This document shows positions 19,399 to 26,872 of a stretch of DNA of 27,980 bases, piece by piece. A model generated the notes under the pieces. The model was given only the letters and a program-made list of their open reading frames with translations. It did not search any database and was not told where the DNA came from. This stretch comes from a virus. The stretch lies in IMG/VR virus record IMGVR_UViG_3300020165_000122, positions 1 through 27,980 of that record; one strand, 5' to 3'. Made by a program: the position numbers and the translations under genes. Each line of letters starts with the position of its first letter. Position 1 is the stretch's first letter.

Positions 19399-19464
19399 TT
19401 ACTTCTCCCCCACTTTAAATTTAAAATTATCATCAAATATTTGTTTTTGATTATATTTAACCAT
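19399..19464 (-). pseudogene. 21-codon duplicated C-terminal fragment of the 379-residue protein
   Basis: A tiny open frame (ATG at 19464, TAA at 19399-19401) fills the 72-base gap between the 379- and 534-residue genes. Its product matches the last residues of the preceding protein: KYNQKQIFDDNFKFKVGEK against KYDDGQEQVFDDDFEFVVKRK. The DNA is visibly alike as well, so this is a tandem partial duplication or the leftover end of a deleted paralogue. The fragment's end supplies the GGGGGAG ribosome binding site of the next gene. It has no good ribosome site of its own and begins 3 bases after the upstream stop, so any translation would be by reinitiation. A functional micropeptide is possible but unproven. 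Confidence 0.65.
19405..19411 (-). promoter_or_regulatory. Ribosome binding site of the 534-residue gene, inside the duplicated fragment
   Basis: The minus strand reads GGGGGAG, 9 bases before the ATG at 19395. The site overlaps the last codons of the 21-codon fragment, which may explain why this remnant has been kept. Confidence 0.65.
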
Positions 19465-19467
19465 AAT

Positions 19468-20607
19468 CTATTTTCTTTTTACTACAAATTCAAAATCATC
19501 ATCAAACACTTGTTCTTGTCCATCATCATATTTTAATTTTAATAATATTTTATAAACTCTATCAGGATAAAATCCATCTAAGTATTGAATAAAATAATTA
19601 GAATCACTGTCACAACTTAGTTGTGTATAACTCACATCTTGATTATCTTTGAATGGAACAATAAACTCATCAGTAGCAACATCTTTAATTGCATATGAAC
19701 CACTACCTTCAGGTATGAATGAACCAGTCACGGTTTGTACTGAGTTAGTAAAAGTTTTTTGAATATATCTTTTTCTAGCACCAATTCTAAACTTAACCCT
19801 TTCACCTACTTTATATTCTTCTCTCAAACCTTTCATATATAAAAAGTTATCAGCCAATCCACTTGATGTCAATTCAGTTAATGAACCAGTGTTTGAACCT
19901 GTACAGGGTAAGTGGTCGTCCCATCTTACTTCAAGTCTCGGTGAATATATTGTATGCGTGTTTCTTGAAAAGAATTTTAAATGTCCAAATGTTTCTACAT
20001 CAGTTTCTTGACTACCACTAAATCTAATTAACATTCCATAGTTTTCTTGTGAACCACTTAACCACATATCTACCATATCAGTTACTTCAACATTAACATC
20101 AGGTGATTGATTTGAAAAAGCCTGTGTTGAAGAACTAATTATAAAATCTGTTTCACTAAGATACACCGACACTCCAGCATTAGCCCACGACACATCATCA
20201 CCACCAATTGGGTTTGAACGATTCTGCCAACTACAACCATTTGTATTTTTTGGATTATCTTCAAACTTACCTGTTCCCTCAATCCAAGATTGTGATATTG
20301 GCTGAATGGCTAATTTATATGTTTCAGTCATTTCAGCATTACCTTCGGCTTCATAAAGTCTTAAATAATATTTTGCATCAGTTGGTATTGTTCCATCTGA
20401 TACTGATTTAGATAACTCAGTAAATTCAGTTCCACTAAAATTAACTAATGCTCTTGTTGGGTAATTAAATGAACTATTGTAAAATTCTTTTTTGACTTCA
20501 AGTATTTGGTCTCTACCAAAGTTTTGGTCTTTGAAAGACTCACCTGTTACAGTTGATGAACCACTTGAAATCCAAGTGTCTTGTGATGGAAAAATAAAAT
20601 GATGCAT
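19468..20607 (-). CDS. DNRLRE-like baseplate-associated structural protein with C-terminal Ig-like region
   Basis: A 379-residue protein directly after gp6. Residues 1 to about 230 follow the DNRLRE pattern, a beta domain often found in surface and adhesive proteins: an opening FIFPSQDTWISSGSS, GRDQILEVKK, TRALVNFSGTEF, QSWIEGTGKF, NGCSWQNR and the closing SPRLEVRWDD. The last 110 residues look like an Ig/beta-sandwich (YKVGERVKFRIGARKR, FYPDRVYKILLKLKYDDGQ). The start shares an A with the gp6 stop (TAATG), so synthesis is coupled to gp6. That suggests a wedge partner in the position T4 gives gp7/gp8, although no sequence likeness to those was seen. The extreme C-terminus is duplicated just downstream. 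Confidence 0.75.
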   Translation of the reverse strand: MHHFIFPSQDTWISSGSSTVTGESFKDQNFGRDQILEVKKEFYNSSFNYPTRALVNFSGTEFTELSKSVSDGTIPTDAKYYLRLYEAEGNAEMTETYKLAIQPISQSWIEGTGKFEDNPKNTNGCSWQNRSNPIGGDDVSWANAGVSVYLSETDFIISSSTQAFSNQSPDVNVEVTDMVDMWLSGSQENYGMLIRFSGSQETDVETFGHLKFFSRNTHTIYSPRLEVRWDDHLPCTGSNTGSLTELTSSGLADNFLYMKGLREEYKVGERVKFRIGARKRYIQKTFTNSVQTVTGSFIPEGSGSYAIKDVATDEFIVPFKDNQDVSYTQLSCDSDSNYFIQYLDGFYPDRVYKILLKLKYDDGQEQVFDDDFEFVVKRK

Positions 20608-22949
20608 TATCTAACTCTCCCTTGTATGTTTGTATTTGGATTCTTTAATTCAAAAACCGTTGGTGTAGCTGTATTAGGTGGTAATATAATTGTACCATCA
20701 TCAGAAAGTGCAAATGAAAAATCATACTTATATCCATAACCTGAAGTACCCTCTCCATTTGGACCTGATTGGTCAACGAAACTACCCTCTCCTCCCTGAC
20801 CACTAATATCTTCACCATCCAAATCAGCACCAGTACCTTCACTACTAAATGAATAAGTATAAGTGGCATTTGTTAAATCAGAATCAGCTGAATCACTATT
20901 ATAATCGTCTTTTTGGGTAATTGTTACATGTCCAATAGAACGAACACCTTCGACACCCATTAATTCAAATTCTAAATTACTTTTATAAATTGGTTGATTA
21001 AATTGCATTTTTTCTATTCTAAAATAGTCTTTAATTTTTTGAATACAATTCAATTTAACTTCTTGTTTATTTGCATACTTTTCAGCTATTACATCAAAGA
21101 TGACTCCGAAGTTAACAATGTAACCATCACTTATTATTATAGTATCAGTCATTATCTTAAAATTTTCAAGATATTTTTTAATATTACTAGTTAATGTACT
21201 TGGTAAATTATCTGTCCCATCAAGACTGAATGCTACATTTGGATTACCAACTAATTGTTTTGAATTGTTATATCCCAAAACACAAATTTTTATTGCTGAT
21301 AAGTCAATTTTTGTTAATGGAGTATCAGCAAAAGTATTAACTGTTGAACTAAGAGAATCATTTATAAAATTATTAAGGCCGGAAATTTTAGCTAAAACTC
21401 TTGATCTAAAAGTTGTAAAAGATTCTAAAGGATTATTTTCATCAAAGTTTATAATGTCTGATTCAATTCCATCTAAACCAACTGTTCCGTCAGTAGGTGA
21501 TACTGATGGTGTTCCATTTTGAATATGACTTAATTCTAAATTAAGCATACTAAGTGCATTTTCAAAATGACTCGAATCATATAAATCACCTGGAATATAT
21601 CTAGTAACATATACTTTAGCAATATTACCAAACTTTGCAGGTATGTTTAACACCCTAGCTTCATAATCTTCTTTTGTCACACATCTATTTTGTGTTGAGA
21701 AAAATGCTTTAGCCTTTTCTTTTATTTCTAAAGTATCTTCTTCATCCTTACCACCACGAGCTGGTGTATTATTTGTTACACTTGTTAGTTCAGCACTTTG
21801 GTTTCCATTTTGTGCAGTAATGGTTGGTGTTGTTGAAATATCACCACTTGGAACATTTGAGTTAATCCCACCACCAACTCTATAAGTTATTGTAAGAGTT
21901 GTTTGATTTGGTGTCTCACCAAGTGTTGAATATTCATTCCCCAACAATGGGTCAATAGCACTATTTAAGTCACCATATTGACCAGGTATTGTTACCCCAA
22001 CTTGTTCCATATCTATATATCCCTGATCTATATTTCCATCAGTTCCATTATTTAATACCCCATTACCAAATACTAATGATGTTGTGTTATCTAAATTTGT
22101 TTCACGAGTAAATCTTTTTGTTGTTGTGATGTAGGTTAGTGAATAAGGAACTGCAGTTGTGGACATTAAACCACCATTTTCAGATGAATAGGCTGAATCC
22201 CTATTTACATCATCAGTATAGTGATTTTCAATTGTAACTTTGTCTTGTGCTAAATAATCAACTTCATACCAATTATTATTATTTGAATCAACACAGGAAA
22301 TAATATCAACAACATCCGTATCAGGTATGGTAATTGTTTTAAACTTTTCAGGTACGCCAATTTGAAATGTAAGTGTTTTTTCTGTTGCACTCATAGCTTT
22401 TGCGGTTCTTGATAATGTATAAGTCGAAGCTAAACCACTGTCAGTTGTTGTACCAATTGTTTCAGTATCATTTGAAGCTGTAATTCTAAAATCAATGTGT
22501 TCAAGTGTTGTAAAAATTGTATCAGAATTAGTATTAGAAGTTATTTCAATACCTGGACTCCATATACCAGCATCCGAATAATCAATTTTTGAAGTGTCTT
22601 CACTTAATGCATTAACATCAGATGTAAATGTCAAGTCAACATAAGAAGGAATAATTGGTTTTACTTTATAACCAAACATCTTGGCCATTGTGATTATGTT
22701 TCTTCTTTCTTCAGCTAATGGTAATAACATCTCACGATATTGCTGGTCTATATAAAATGATAATGTATCACCAACATATGCATTCATTTCCAATAACATC
22801 ATACCGGGTGATGTTTCATTGAAATCACGATATGTATTTGGAAAATAAGATTTAGCATAATTCATCAATGAATTTTTTATTGCACCAAAATCTTTATTTA
22901 AATAATTTACATTTGATTCTTTAAAATTGTCTTTACCATATGTTGGCAT
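20607..22949 (-). CDS. 6: Baseplate wedge subunit gp6 (gpJ-like)
   Basis: A 780-residue protein of the T4 gp6/P2 gpJ family, which forms the inner ring of the baseplate and triggers sheath contraction. Diagnostic stretches are near the N-terminus (TSPGMMLLEMNAYVGDTLSF, then YREMLLPLAEERRNIITMAKMFGYKVKP, about residues 45-100) and in the central conserved motif, about 395-445 (EIKEKAKAFFSTQNRCVTKE, then DYEARVLNIPAKFGNIAKVYV). The C-terminal region includes FRIEKMQFNQPIYKSNLEFE with GVEGVRSIGHVTI, also typical, followed by a Gly/Ser/Asp-rich linker. The length is a little above T4 gp6 (about 660). GGAGAT lies 5 bases before the ATG. It follows gp25, as expected for a wedge gene cluster. Confidence 0.93.
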   Translation of the reverse strand: MPTYGKDNFKESNVNYLNKDFGAIKNSLMNYAKSYFPNTYRDFNETSPGMMLLEMNAYVGDTLSFYIDQQYREMLLPLAEERRNIITMAKMFGYKVKPIIPSYVDLTFTSDVNALSEDTSKIDYSDAGIWSPGIEITSNTNSDTIFTTLEHIDFRITASNDTETIGTTTDSGLASTYTLSRTAKAMSATEKTLTFQIGVPEKFKTITIPDTDVVDIISCVDSNNNNWYEVDYLAQDKVTIENHYTDDVNRDSAYSSENGGLMSTTAVPYSLTYITTTKRFTRETNLDNTTSLVFGNGVLNNGTDGNIDQGYIDMEQVGVTIPGQYGDLNSAIDPLLGNEYSTLGETPNQTTLTITYRVGGGINSNVPSGDISTTPTITAQNGNQSAELTSVTNNTPARGGKDEEDTLEIKEKAKAFFSTQNRCVTKEDYEARVLNIPAKFGNIAKVYVTRYIPGDLYDSSHFENALSMLNLELSHIQNGTPSVSPTDGTVGLDGIESDIINFDENNPLESFTTFRSRVLAKISGLNNFINDSLSSTVNTFADTPLTKIDLSAIKICVLGYNNSKQLVGNPNVAFSLDGTDNLPSTLTSNIKKYLENFKIMTDTIIISDGYIVNFGVIFDVIAEKYANKQEVKLNCIQKIKDYFRIEKMQFNQPIYKSNLEFELMGVEGVRSIGHVTITQKDDYNSDSADSDLTNATYTYSFSSEGTGADLDGEDISGQGGEGSFVDQSGPNGEGTSGYGYKYDFSFALSDDGTIILPPNTATPTVFELKNPNTNIQGRVR

Positions 22950-22962
22950 AATTTATCTCCAT

Positions 22963-23454
22963 TTAATATCCACCACCAGTATTAGTAGTTGTTTCTGTTT
23001 CATTCATATCACTTGAAAAATTCAATGTTACTGAATCTAATGTATTTGGATCTTGTTTAATGTTAAATAATATTTTTACTCTTATTTCATTAGCACCAAC
23101 AACTTGGTTACTTTCAATTGTTTCTATTTGTATATCTCTCACCTCAACAAAAGGTAGCCATACTTGTAATTTATCTAAAATAGAATCTTGAACACCAATT
23201 AAATTTTCATCATTAATATGTTCAAATAAAAGTCTTTTTAAATTTAAACCCAAGTTTGGTTGAAAAAATCTTTCACCCTCATTTGTATTAAGAAGATTTC
23301 TTATATTATTTTTTACAGCTTCAATTGTTGTTGAAGTAGTTGCAAAAAATCCATCTACGGCATCATCTCTTCTAATTGGTAAATCAATACCAACTTTAAC
23401 ATTAGTATCATTATCTTGAATAAAAGGTTTTCTTGATGTATCTTTAATAGCCAT
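22963..23454 (-). CDS. 25: Baseplate wedge subunit gp25
   Basis: A 163-residue protein of the gp25/IraD-like family, a lysozyme-fold wedge protein that contacts the first sheath ring and helps start sheath assembly. The family signature is at residues 49-80: NNIRNLLNTNEGERFFQPNLGL, then NLKRLLFEH, equivalent to the EGER...P.FG..L..LLFE motif of T4 gp25 and its homologues. A final strand set (EIRVKILFNIKQ) and a disordered T/N-rich tail follow. The start is a TAATG overlap with the upstream 159-residue gene. It stands immediately before gp6, the partner it binds in the wedge. Confidence 0.93.
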   Translation of the reverse strand: MAIKDTSRKPFIQDNDTNVKVGIDLPIRRDDAVDGFFATTSTTIEAVKNNIRNLLNTNEGERFFQPNLGLNLKRLLFEHINDENLIGVQDSILDKLQVWLPFVEVRDIQIETIESNQVVGANEIRVKILFNIKQDPNTLDSVTLNFSSDMNETETTTNTGGGY

Positions 23455-23933
23455 TATAATAAGTCCTCTATATCTTCTCTAAATAATTCAACTGATGTGA
23501 AATCTCTTACACCATCTTGATCTGATACATCAAATCCACCTTGTGAATCTGGATCTCCACCAATAAATGCATAACCAGTTGATTCTAGTAAACCAGTAAC
23601 CCCACCAACTTTATCAACATCAATATTTTTAGTCAATAAACCATTTGTTCCGTTGACAACATTAGATGTAACTGGTGCTCCAGCATTTCCAATACCAGTT
23701 GATGTTACACTTGATAACACATCACCTTGTTGGGGTGGTATTTTAAAATCTTCTAATACAACAGGTGCGGCTAATCCTGTAATTCTAAATTGACAAGTTG
23801 TTAAAAATTTCATAAGTGCTTCCGTTTCTAATTCTATTTGTAGCTCTAAAGCTTCAGTTGGAATAGGTTCAGGAGCTCCTGCTAATTTAAGAGCCTCTAC
23901 TTTTGCATCAAGTAAGTCTTGTTTTAAACCCAT
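23454..23933 (-). CDS. Hypothetical baseplate-operon protein
   Basis: A 159-residue protein of unknown family. A helical N-terminal half (about 1-50: LLDAKVEALKLAG, then ALELQIELETEALMKFLTTCQFRI) is followed by a short segment with GLAAPVVLEDFKIPP and then a low-complexity G/V/T/N linker. The end is acidic (SVELFREDIEDLL). Location between the hub/spike gene and gp25, in a block of coupled genes, suggests a small baseplate or hub-assembly protein. In T4, gp53, gp26 and gp51 are small proteins of this kind, but no specific likeness to any was seen. GGAAA precedes the ATG by about 7 bases, inside the end of the preceding gene. Confidence 0.7.
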   Translation of the reverse strand: MGLKQDLLDAKVEALKLAGAPEPIPTEALELQIELETEALMKFLTTCQFRITGLAAPVVLEDFKIPPQQGDVLSSVTSTGIGNAGAPVTSNVVNGTNGLLTKNIDVDKVGGVTGLLESTGYAFIGGDPDSQGGFDVSDQDGVRDFTSVELFREDIEDLL

Positions 23934-23935
23934 TA

Positions 23936-24328
23936 TTATTTTCCGTATTTCTGTTGTTGTTTTTCTTCAGTTCTTTTTAAAACTTCTCTGTAATCTTTAT
24001 TTACAAATTGAGACATTGGGTCACTTGATGGGACAACTTGTTGTGGTGTATTCTTCATCATATCACCATATTGTCCACCAACTAACTCGTTCATTCTATC
24101 TGATGTAAACTCACTACCACCCAATGTTTTCCATTCACCATCAGTAGCTGTTTCATTTAGTACATCATTCAATACAGAATTTTTTGAAAAGTTTTTCTTT
24201 TCTTGTATTGGTTGTTGAGTTGATGATAGTGATGGTTGTTTTAACTCATCAATAACCTCGTGAATTGCCATAGCAACTTCTTCTCTAACGATTTGTCTAA
24301 TTGTTTTTCTTGTTGTTTTTTTCTTCAT
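23936..24328 (-). CDS. Hypothetical small baseplate-operon protein
   Basis: A 130-residue hydrophilic protein. The N-terminus is very basic (KKKTTRKTIRQIVREEVAMA), leading into an amphipathic helix to about residue 30. A Q/S-rich linker follows, then a conserved-looking acidic/aromatic middle (SVLNDVLNETATDGEWKTLG, about 52-71) and a charged end (KDYREVLKRTEEKQQQKYGK). I recall the 'RQIVREE' opening from small proteins of other T4-like marine phages, but without a known function. A ribosome site (AGAGAGG) precedes the ATG. It may be a chaperone or minor baseplate protein; it lies directly between the hub/spike gene and the 159-residue unknown. Confidence 0.7.
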   Translation of the reverse strand: MKKKTTRKTIRQIVREEVAMAIHEVIDELKQPSLSSTQQPIQEKKNFSKNSVLNDVLNETATDGEWKTLGGSEFTSDRMNELVGGQYGDMMKNTPQQVVPSSDPMSQFVNKDYREVLKRTEEKQQQKYGK

Positions 24329-24339
24329 GTTAACCTCTC

Positions 24340-25599
24340 TTATATATTTGGTTCTATAAAATATCTGTTACTTAATATTGTATCAATTTTTTGTTCTATT
24401 TGTGAGATTTTAGCATTAACACCACCTGATGCTCCAGTCTCATCAGCCAATGGAATTGGTGCACCTTGACATATTCCTTGTGATGATTTTAACACAGCTA
24501 AAGTTTCTTTTAGTAATTTCAATAAAGTAGTTCCCAAAATCATTGGTTCACCATCAACTTCAGGATTACCTAAAACTATTCTTTGAGAATTAATAACTAA
24601 ATCTTCATTAGCTGATATTGTTAAATGTCTACCAGTTCCAATATGTATATCTTTAATTGATGATAAATAAATGTCATCAAGTTTTGAATTTAAAGTTATT
24701 CTATCAGAATTAATTAATGTTTGGTCTCCACTATAATCATAAATTAATTGTTGTGCATCTTGATTACCATTTACTTGAGAAATTAATGCTCCCATAAATC
24801 TATTAGGTTCAAGAAAGGTATCTGAAGCTAATGTAAATTGAAAATTAATTTTTTCAGTTTCAGAATCAGTTAAAACTCCGAAGTGTTGAGCTAAAGTTCC
24901 ATCGGAAGTTATACTTATTAAAGTACCATCACCCATACTTTCAAAGTCATTATTATAATCTCTATTATTAGAAATAAATAAATATGGATTATTACTACGA
25001 CTTCCTATCCGTAAACTGTTTCCATGTCTACCTTCTATAATTGTATCTCCAGTAGGTTCATTAATAGCTTTACCATAATCTAAGTCTTCATTTCTTGTTT
25101 TTGTTAACCTACTATATAAATTTTCTTTATTAAAATTTAAACTTTCCCCATTATCACCTCTGATAGTAGTGCCCTCTTCTTGTAAATTATTATTATCATC
25201 TACTATTTCTTTTCTATAATTAGTATCATTATTCCAAGTAGGACTATTATTGTCTGTATTCAATGGGCCAAGATAATATTTTATTTTACCAATTGTACAT
25301 AACAATACAGGGTCTCCCTTTGAGGGAACATCATTCATTGTTCTAAATAATGGATAATATCTATATTCTTCACCAGCACTAGCTCTTGTTTTTACAACTT
25401 TATCACTAATGTGGGGAAGAGCTATTATAGTATTTATAGTATTATCTCCATTATATCTAAGACTGTTTTCATCATAAACAACTTCAACAACATATCCAGG
25501 AACAAATTGTAAATAAAAAGGTACAGAATATTTTTTCTGATTAAATCCTGTTATTTTCATTTTTTCTTCACCAGGCTGTTTTACAAATACTGAACCCAT
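24340..25599 (-). CDS. gp5-like baseplate hub/central spike protein (no lysozyme domain)
   Basis: A 419-residue protein interpreted as the OB-fold hub with beta-helical spike. Residues about 32-115 have the OB-like pattern (VPGYVVEVVYDE, TINTIIALPHISD, PSKGDPVLLCTIGKIKYYLGP). A conserved stretch, GDTIIEGRHGNSLRIGSRS, is at about 182-200. About 295-355 is a repetitive strand-turn region (INSDRITLNSK, DDIYLSSIKDIHIGTGRHLTI, VINSQRIVLG) typical of VgrG/gp5 spikes. T4 gp5 carries a lysozyme domain between OB and spike. None is visible here, so cell-wall degradation must come from another protein. A helical C-terminus follows. GGAGAG before the ATG at 25599 supports this start. Confidence 0.8.
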   Translation of the reverse strand: MGSVFVKQPGEEKMKITGFNQKKYSVPFYLQFVPGYVVEVVYDENSLRYNGDNTINTIIALPHISDKVVKTRASAGEEYRYYPLFRTMNDVPSKGDPVLLCTIGKIKYYLGPLNTDNNSPTWNNDTNYRKEIVDDNNNLQEEGTTIRGDNGESLNFNKENLYSRLTKTRNEDLDYGKAINEPTGDTIIEGRHGNSLRIGSRSNNPYLFISNNRDYNNDFESMGDGTLISITSDGTLAQHFGVLTDSETEKINFQFTLASDTFLEPNRFMGALISQVNGNQDAQQLIYDYSGDQTLINSDRITLNSKLDDIYLSSIKDIHIGTGRHLTISANEDLVINSQRIVLGNPEVDGEPMILGTTLLKLLKETLAVLKSSQGICQGAPIPLADETGASGGVNAKISQIEQKIDTILSNRYFIEPNI

Positions 25600-26004
25600 T
25601 TAACTCTCCGTAATATTTGGGTTTATTGTTTTATTTTTTATACCTTCAAGTCTACTTTGTTCTTGCTCTAAATCATTAACTGTATCTTGAAGTGTTCCCA
25701 TAAGTTCTTCTTTTTCTGAATCTGATAATAACATTGATTCATCAGAATCACCTTGTGATTTAGATATGATTCTTTGTAATACACCAGCTAATTTAACGAG
25801 ATGTTCATCGTTTCTAACTGCTGTATCCATATATTCTTTTATGATTGGAGCTACCATAACCACATCATCTATAGTTGTAATGAATCCGTGTATCTCTGAT
25901 ATTAACAAATCTATTTGAACTTTACGCTTTGTAGTGTTCTCATAGATGTCCTTTGTTAAGTCTTGAAAGGTTTTTCCTTTAAATATTTCTTTTTCGTCTG
26001 ACAT
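25600..26004 (-). CDS. Small helical protein, first gene of the baseplate operon
   Basis: A 134-residue, mainly helical, acidic protein of unknown family. The C-terminal third (about 95-125: SEKEELMGTLQDTVNDLEQE, then QSRLEGIKNK) has coiled-coil character. There is no signal peptide or membrane span. It is the first gene after the gp55 terminator and the 19-bp AT-rich element, with a strong ribosome binding site (GAGGAG, 7 bases before the ATG). The next gene begins directly after its stop. The context suggests an abundant or early-needed partner of the hub/spike, such as an assembly chaperone or minor hub protein. Confidence 0.75.
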   Translation of the reverse strand: MSDEKEIFKGKTFQDLTKDIYENTTKRKVQIDLLISEIHGFITTIDDVVMVAPIIKEYMDTAVRNDEHLVKLAGVLQRIISKSQGDSDESMLLSDSEKEELMGTLQDTVNDLEQEQSRLEGIKNKTINPNITES

Positions 26005-26026
26005 ACAATCTCCTCAAGATGTATTT

Positions 26027-26045
26027 ATTCATATATAAATATTAA
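26027..26045 (-). promoter_or_regulatory. 19-bp AT-rich element, copy 1 (candidate late promoter of the baseplate operon)
   Basis: Identical over 19 bases to 3951-3969. It lies between the terminator at 26069-26105 and the first baseplate gene, 22 bases before that gene's ATG, exactly where a promoter is needed for the downstream block. Minus-strand reading is TTAATATTTATATATGAAT, followed in this copy by AAATACATC. The plus-strand reading contains TATAAATA (26034-26041), the T4 late promoter box, but in the direction opposite to the genes. A promoter is likely; its orientation is uncertain. Confidence 0.55.
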
Positions 26046-26068
26046 ATTTGTAAGAAATTGGTTAAAAT

Positions 26069-26105
26069 AAAAAAAAACCTCACCGAGTTGATGAGGTTTT
26101 TTTTA
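26069..26105 (-). terminator. Intrinsic terminator after the gp55-like gene
   Basis: An inverted repeat with arms CCTCA and TGAGG (26078-26082 and 26092-26096), a 9-base loop, and runs of at least eight A and eight T outside the arms. It begins 15 bases beyond the stop of the sigma factor gene. Because both flanks are A/T tracts it could terminate in both directions. It separates the regulatory genes from the structural operon. Confidence 0.85.
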
Positions 26106-26119
26106 TGTTTTATTGTTCT

Positions 26120-26872
26120 TTAAAAAAATGAACCTGATGAATCGTGTATTATTGTACCATTTTTATTAAATAAGTTTAATAACTTTTTATAATGTTTTTT
26201 TAAAACATTAACTACTGATGTAATATGAGCTGTTTCTACATCCGTCATTTCTCTAATCAATATATAAAGAGCTTTTTTATTAAAGTTTTCTATTTCAGCC
26301 CTTTGTTTAATTAAATCAACAATAGCATATCCAATTTTTAAATCTCTATCTTTTTTAAAAATGGTGTTTAAATTTTTATCAAAATATTCAACCATTTCAT
26401 TAGTTAAGGTTACATAATCATCACCATCAAACCTATCTGATTTTCTATATTTATCTAACACATCAATTTGATCATGACTTTTTAATTTTTTATAATTGTT
26501 ATTATTATGAAGAATTAAATAATTTTTAGCCACAACAGAAAAATAACTAAATGCTTTAGAACCTTTTGTATGGTCATATTTATGAATGTTCATTACCATA
26601 AAAGCTACTGTTTCACATTTTATATCTTCAAAACCATAATCAAAATAACTAAATTTAAATGTGTTGATTATATTCTCAGCTAGTTTGTCAAAAGCTGCGT
26701 GTATTCTTGTTCCATAAATTGTATTTCTTTCGTTATCATTTGAAGATGAATTATATTCTACAATTGCGTCTTGAACTTCTTGTCCAAAATAAACTTTTCG
26801 TTTTTTCTTTTTAACTATTTTTTTAATCTCAGCTTTTACATCATTGACTTTTTTATTTTGTTTTTTTGTCAT
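26120..26872 (-). CDS. 55: Late transcription sigma factor, T4 gp55-like
   Basis: A 250-residue divergent sigma factor that would redirect host RNA polymerase to phage late promoters. Residues about 56-130 follow sigma region 2 as in gp55: IHAAFDKLAENIINTFKFS, then GFEDIKCETVAFMVMNIHKYD, and the hallmark KGSKAFSYFSVVAKNYLIL. The N-terminus is extremely lysine-rich. T4 gp55 is 185 residues, so this one has extra C-terminal sequence. Its hydrophobic end (SGSFF) could serve as a sliding-clamp contact as in T4, but that is inference. The ATG at 26872 is chosen over one at 26899 because GAGGAG lies 7 bases before it. The gene overlaps the membrane protein gene by 20 bases and ends at a terminator. 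Confidence 0.88.
   Translation of the reverse strand: MTKKQNKKVNDVKAEIKKIVKKKKRKVYFGQEVQDAIVEYNSSSNDNERNTIYGTRIHAAFDKLAENIINTFKFSYFDYGFEDIKCETVAFMVMNIHKYDHTKGSKAFSYFSVVAKNYLILHNNNNYKKLKSHDQIDVLDKYRKSDRFDGDDYVTLTNEMVEYFDKNLNTIFKKDRDLKIGYAIVDLIKQRAEIENFNKKALYILIREMTDVETAHITSVVNVLKKHYKKLLNLFNKNGTIIHDSSGSFF

Noticed and set aside
20645-21522. Minus-strand 74-codon frame and plus-strand 66- and 85-codon frames
   Set aside because: They lie inside gp6, whose frame is supported by clear family motifs on both sides.
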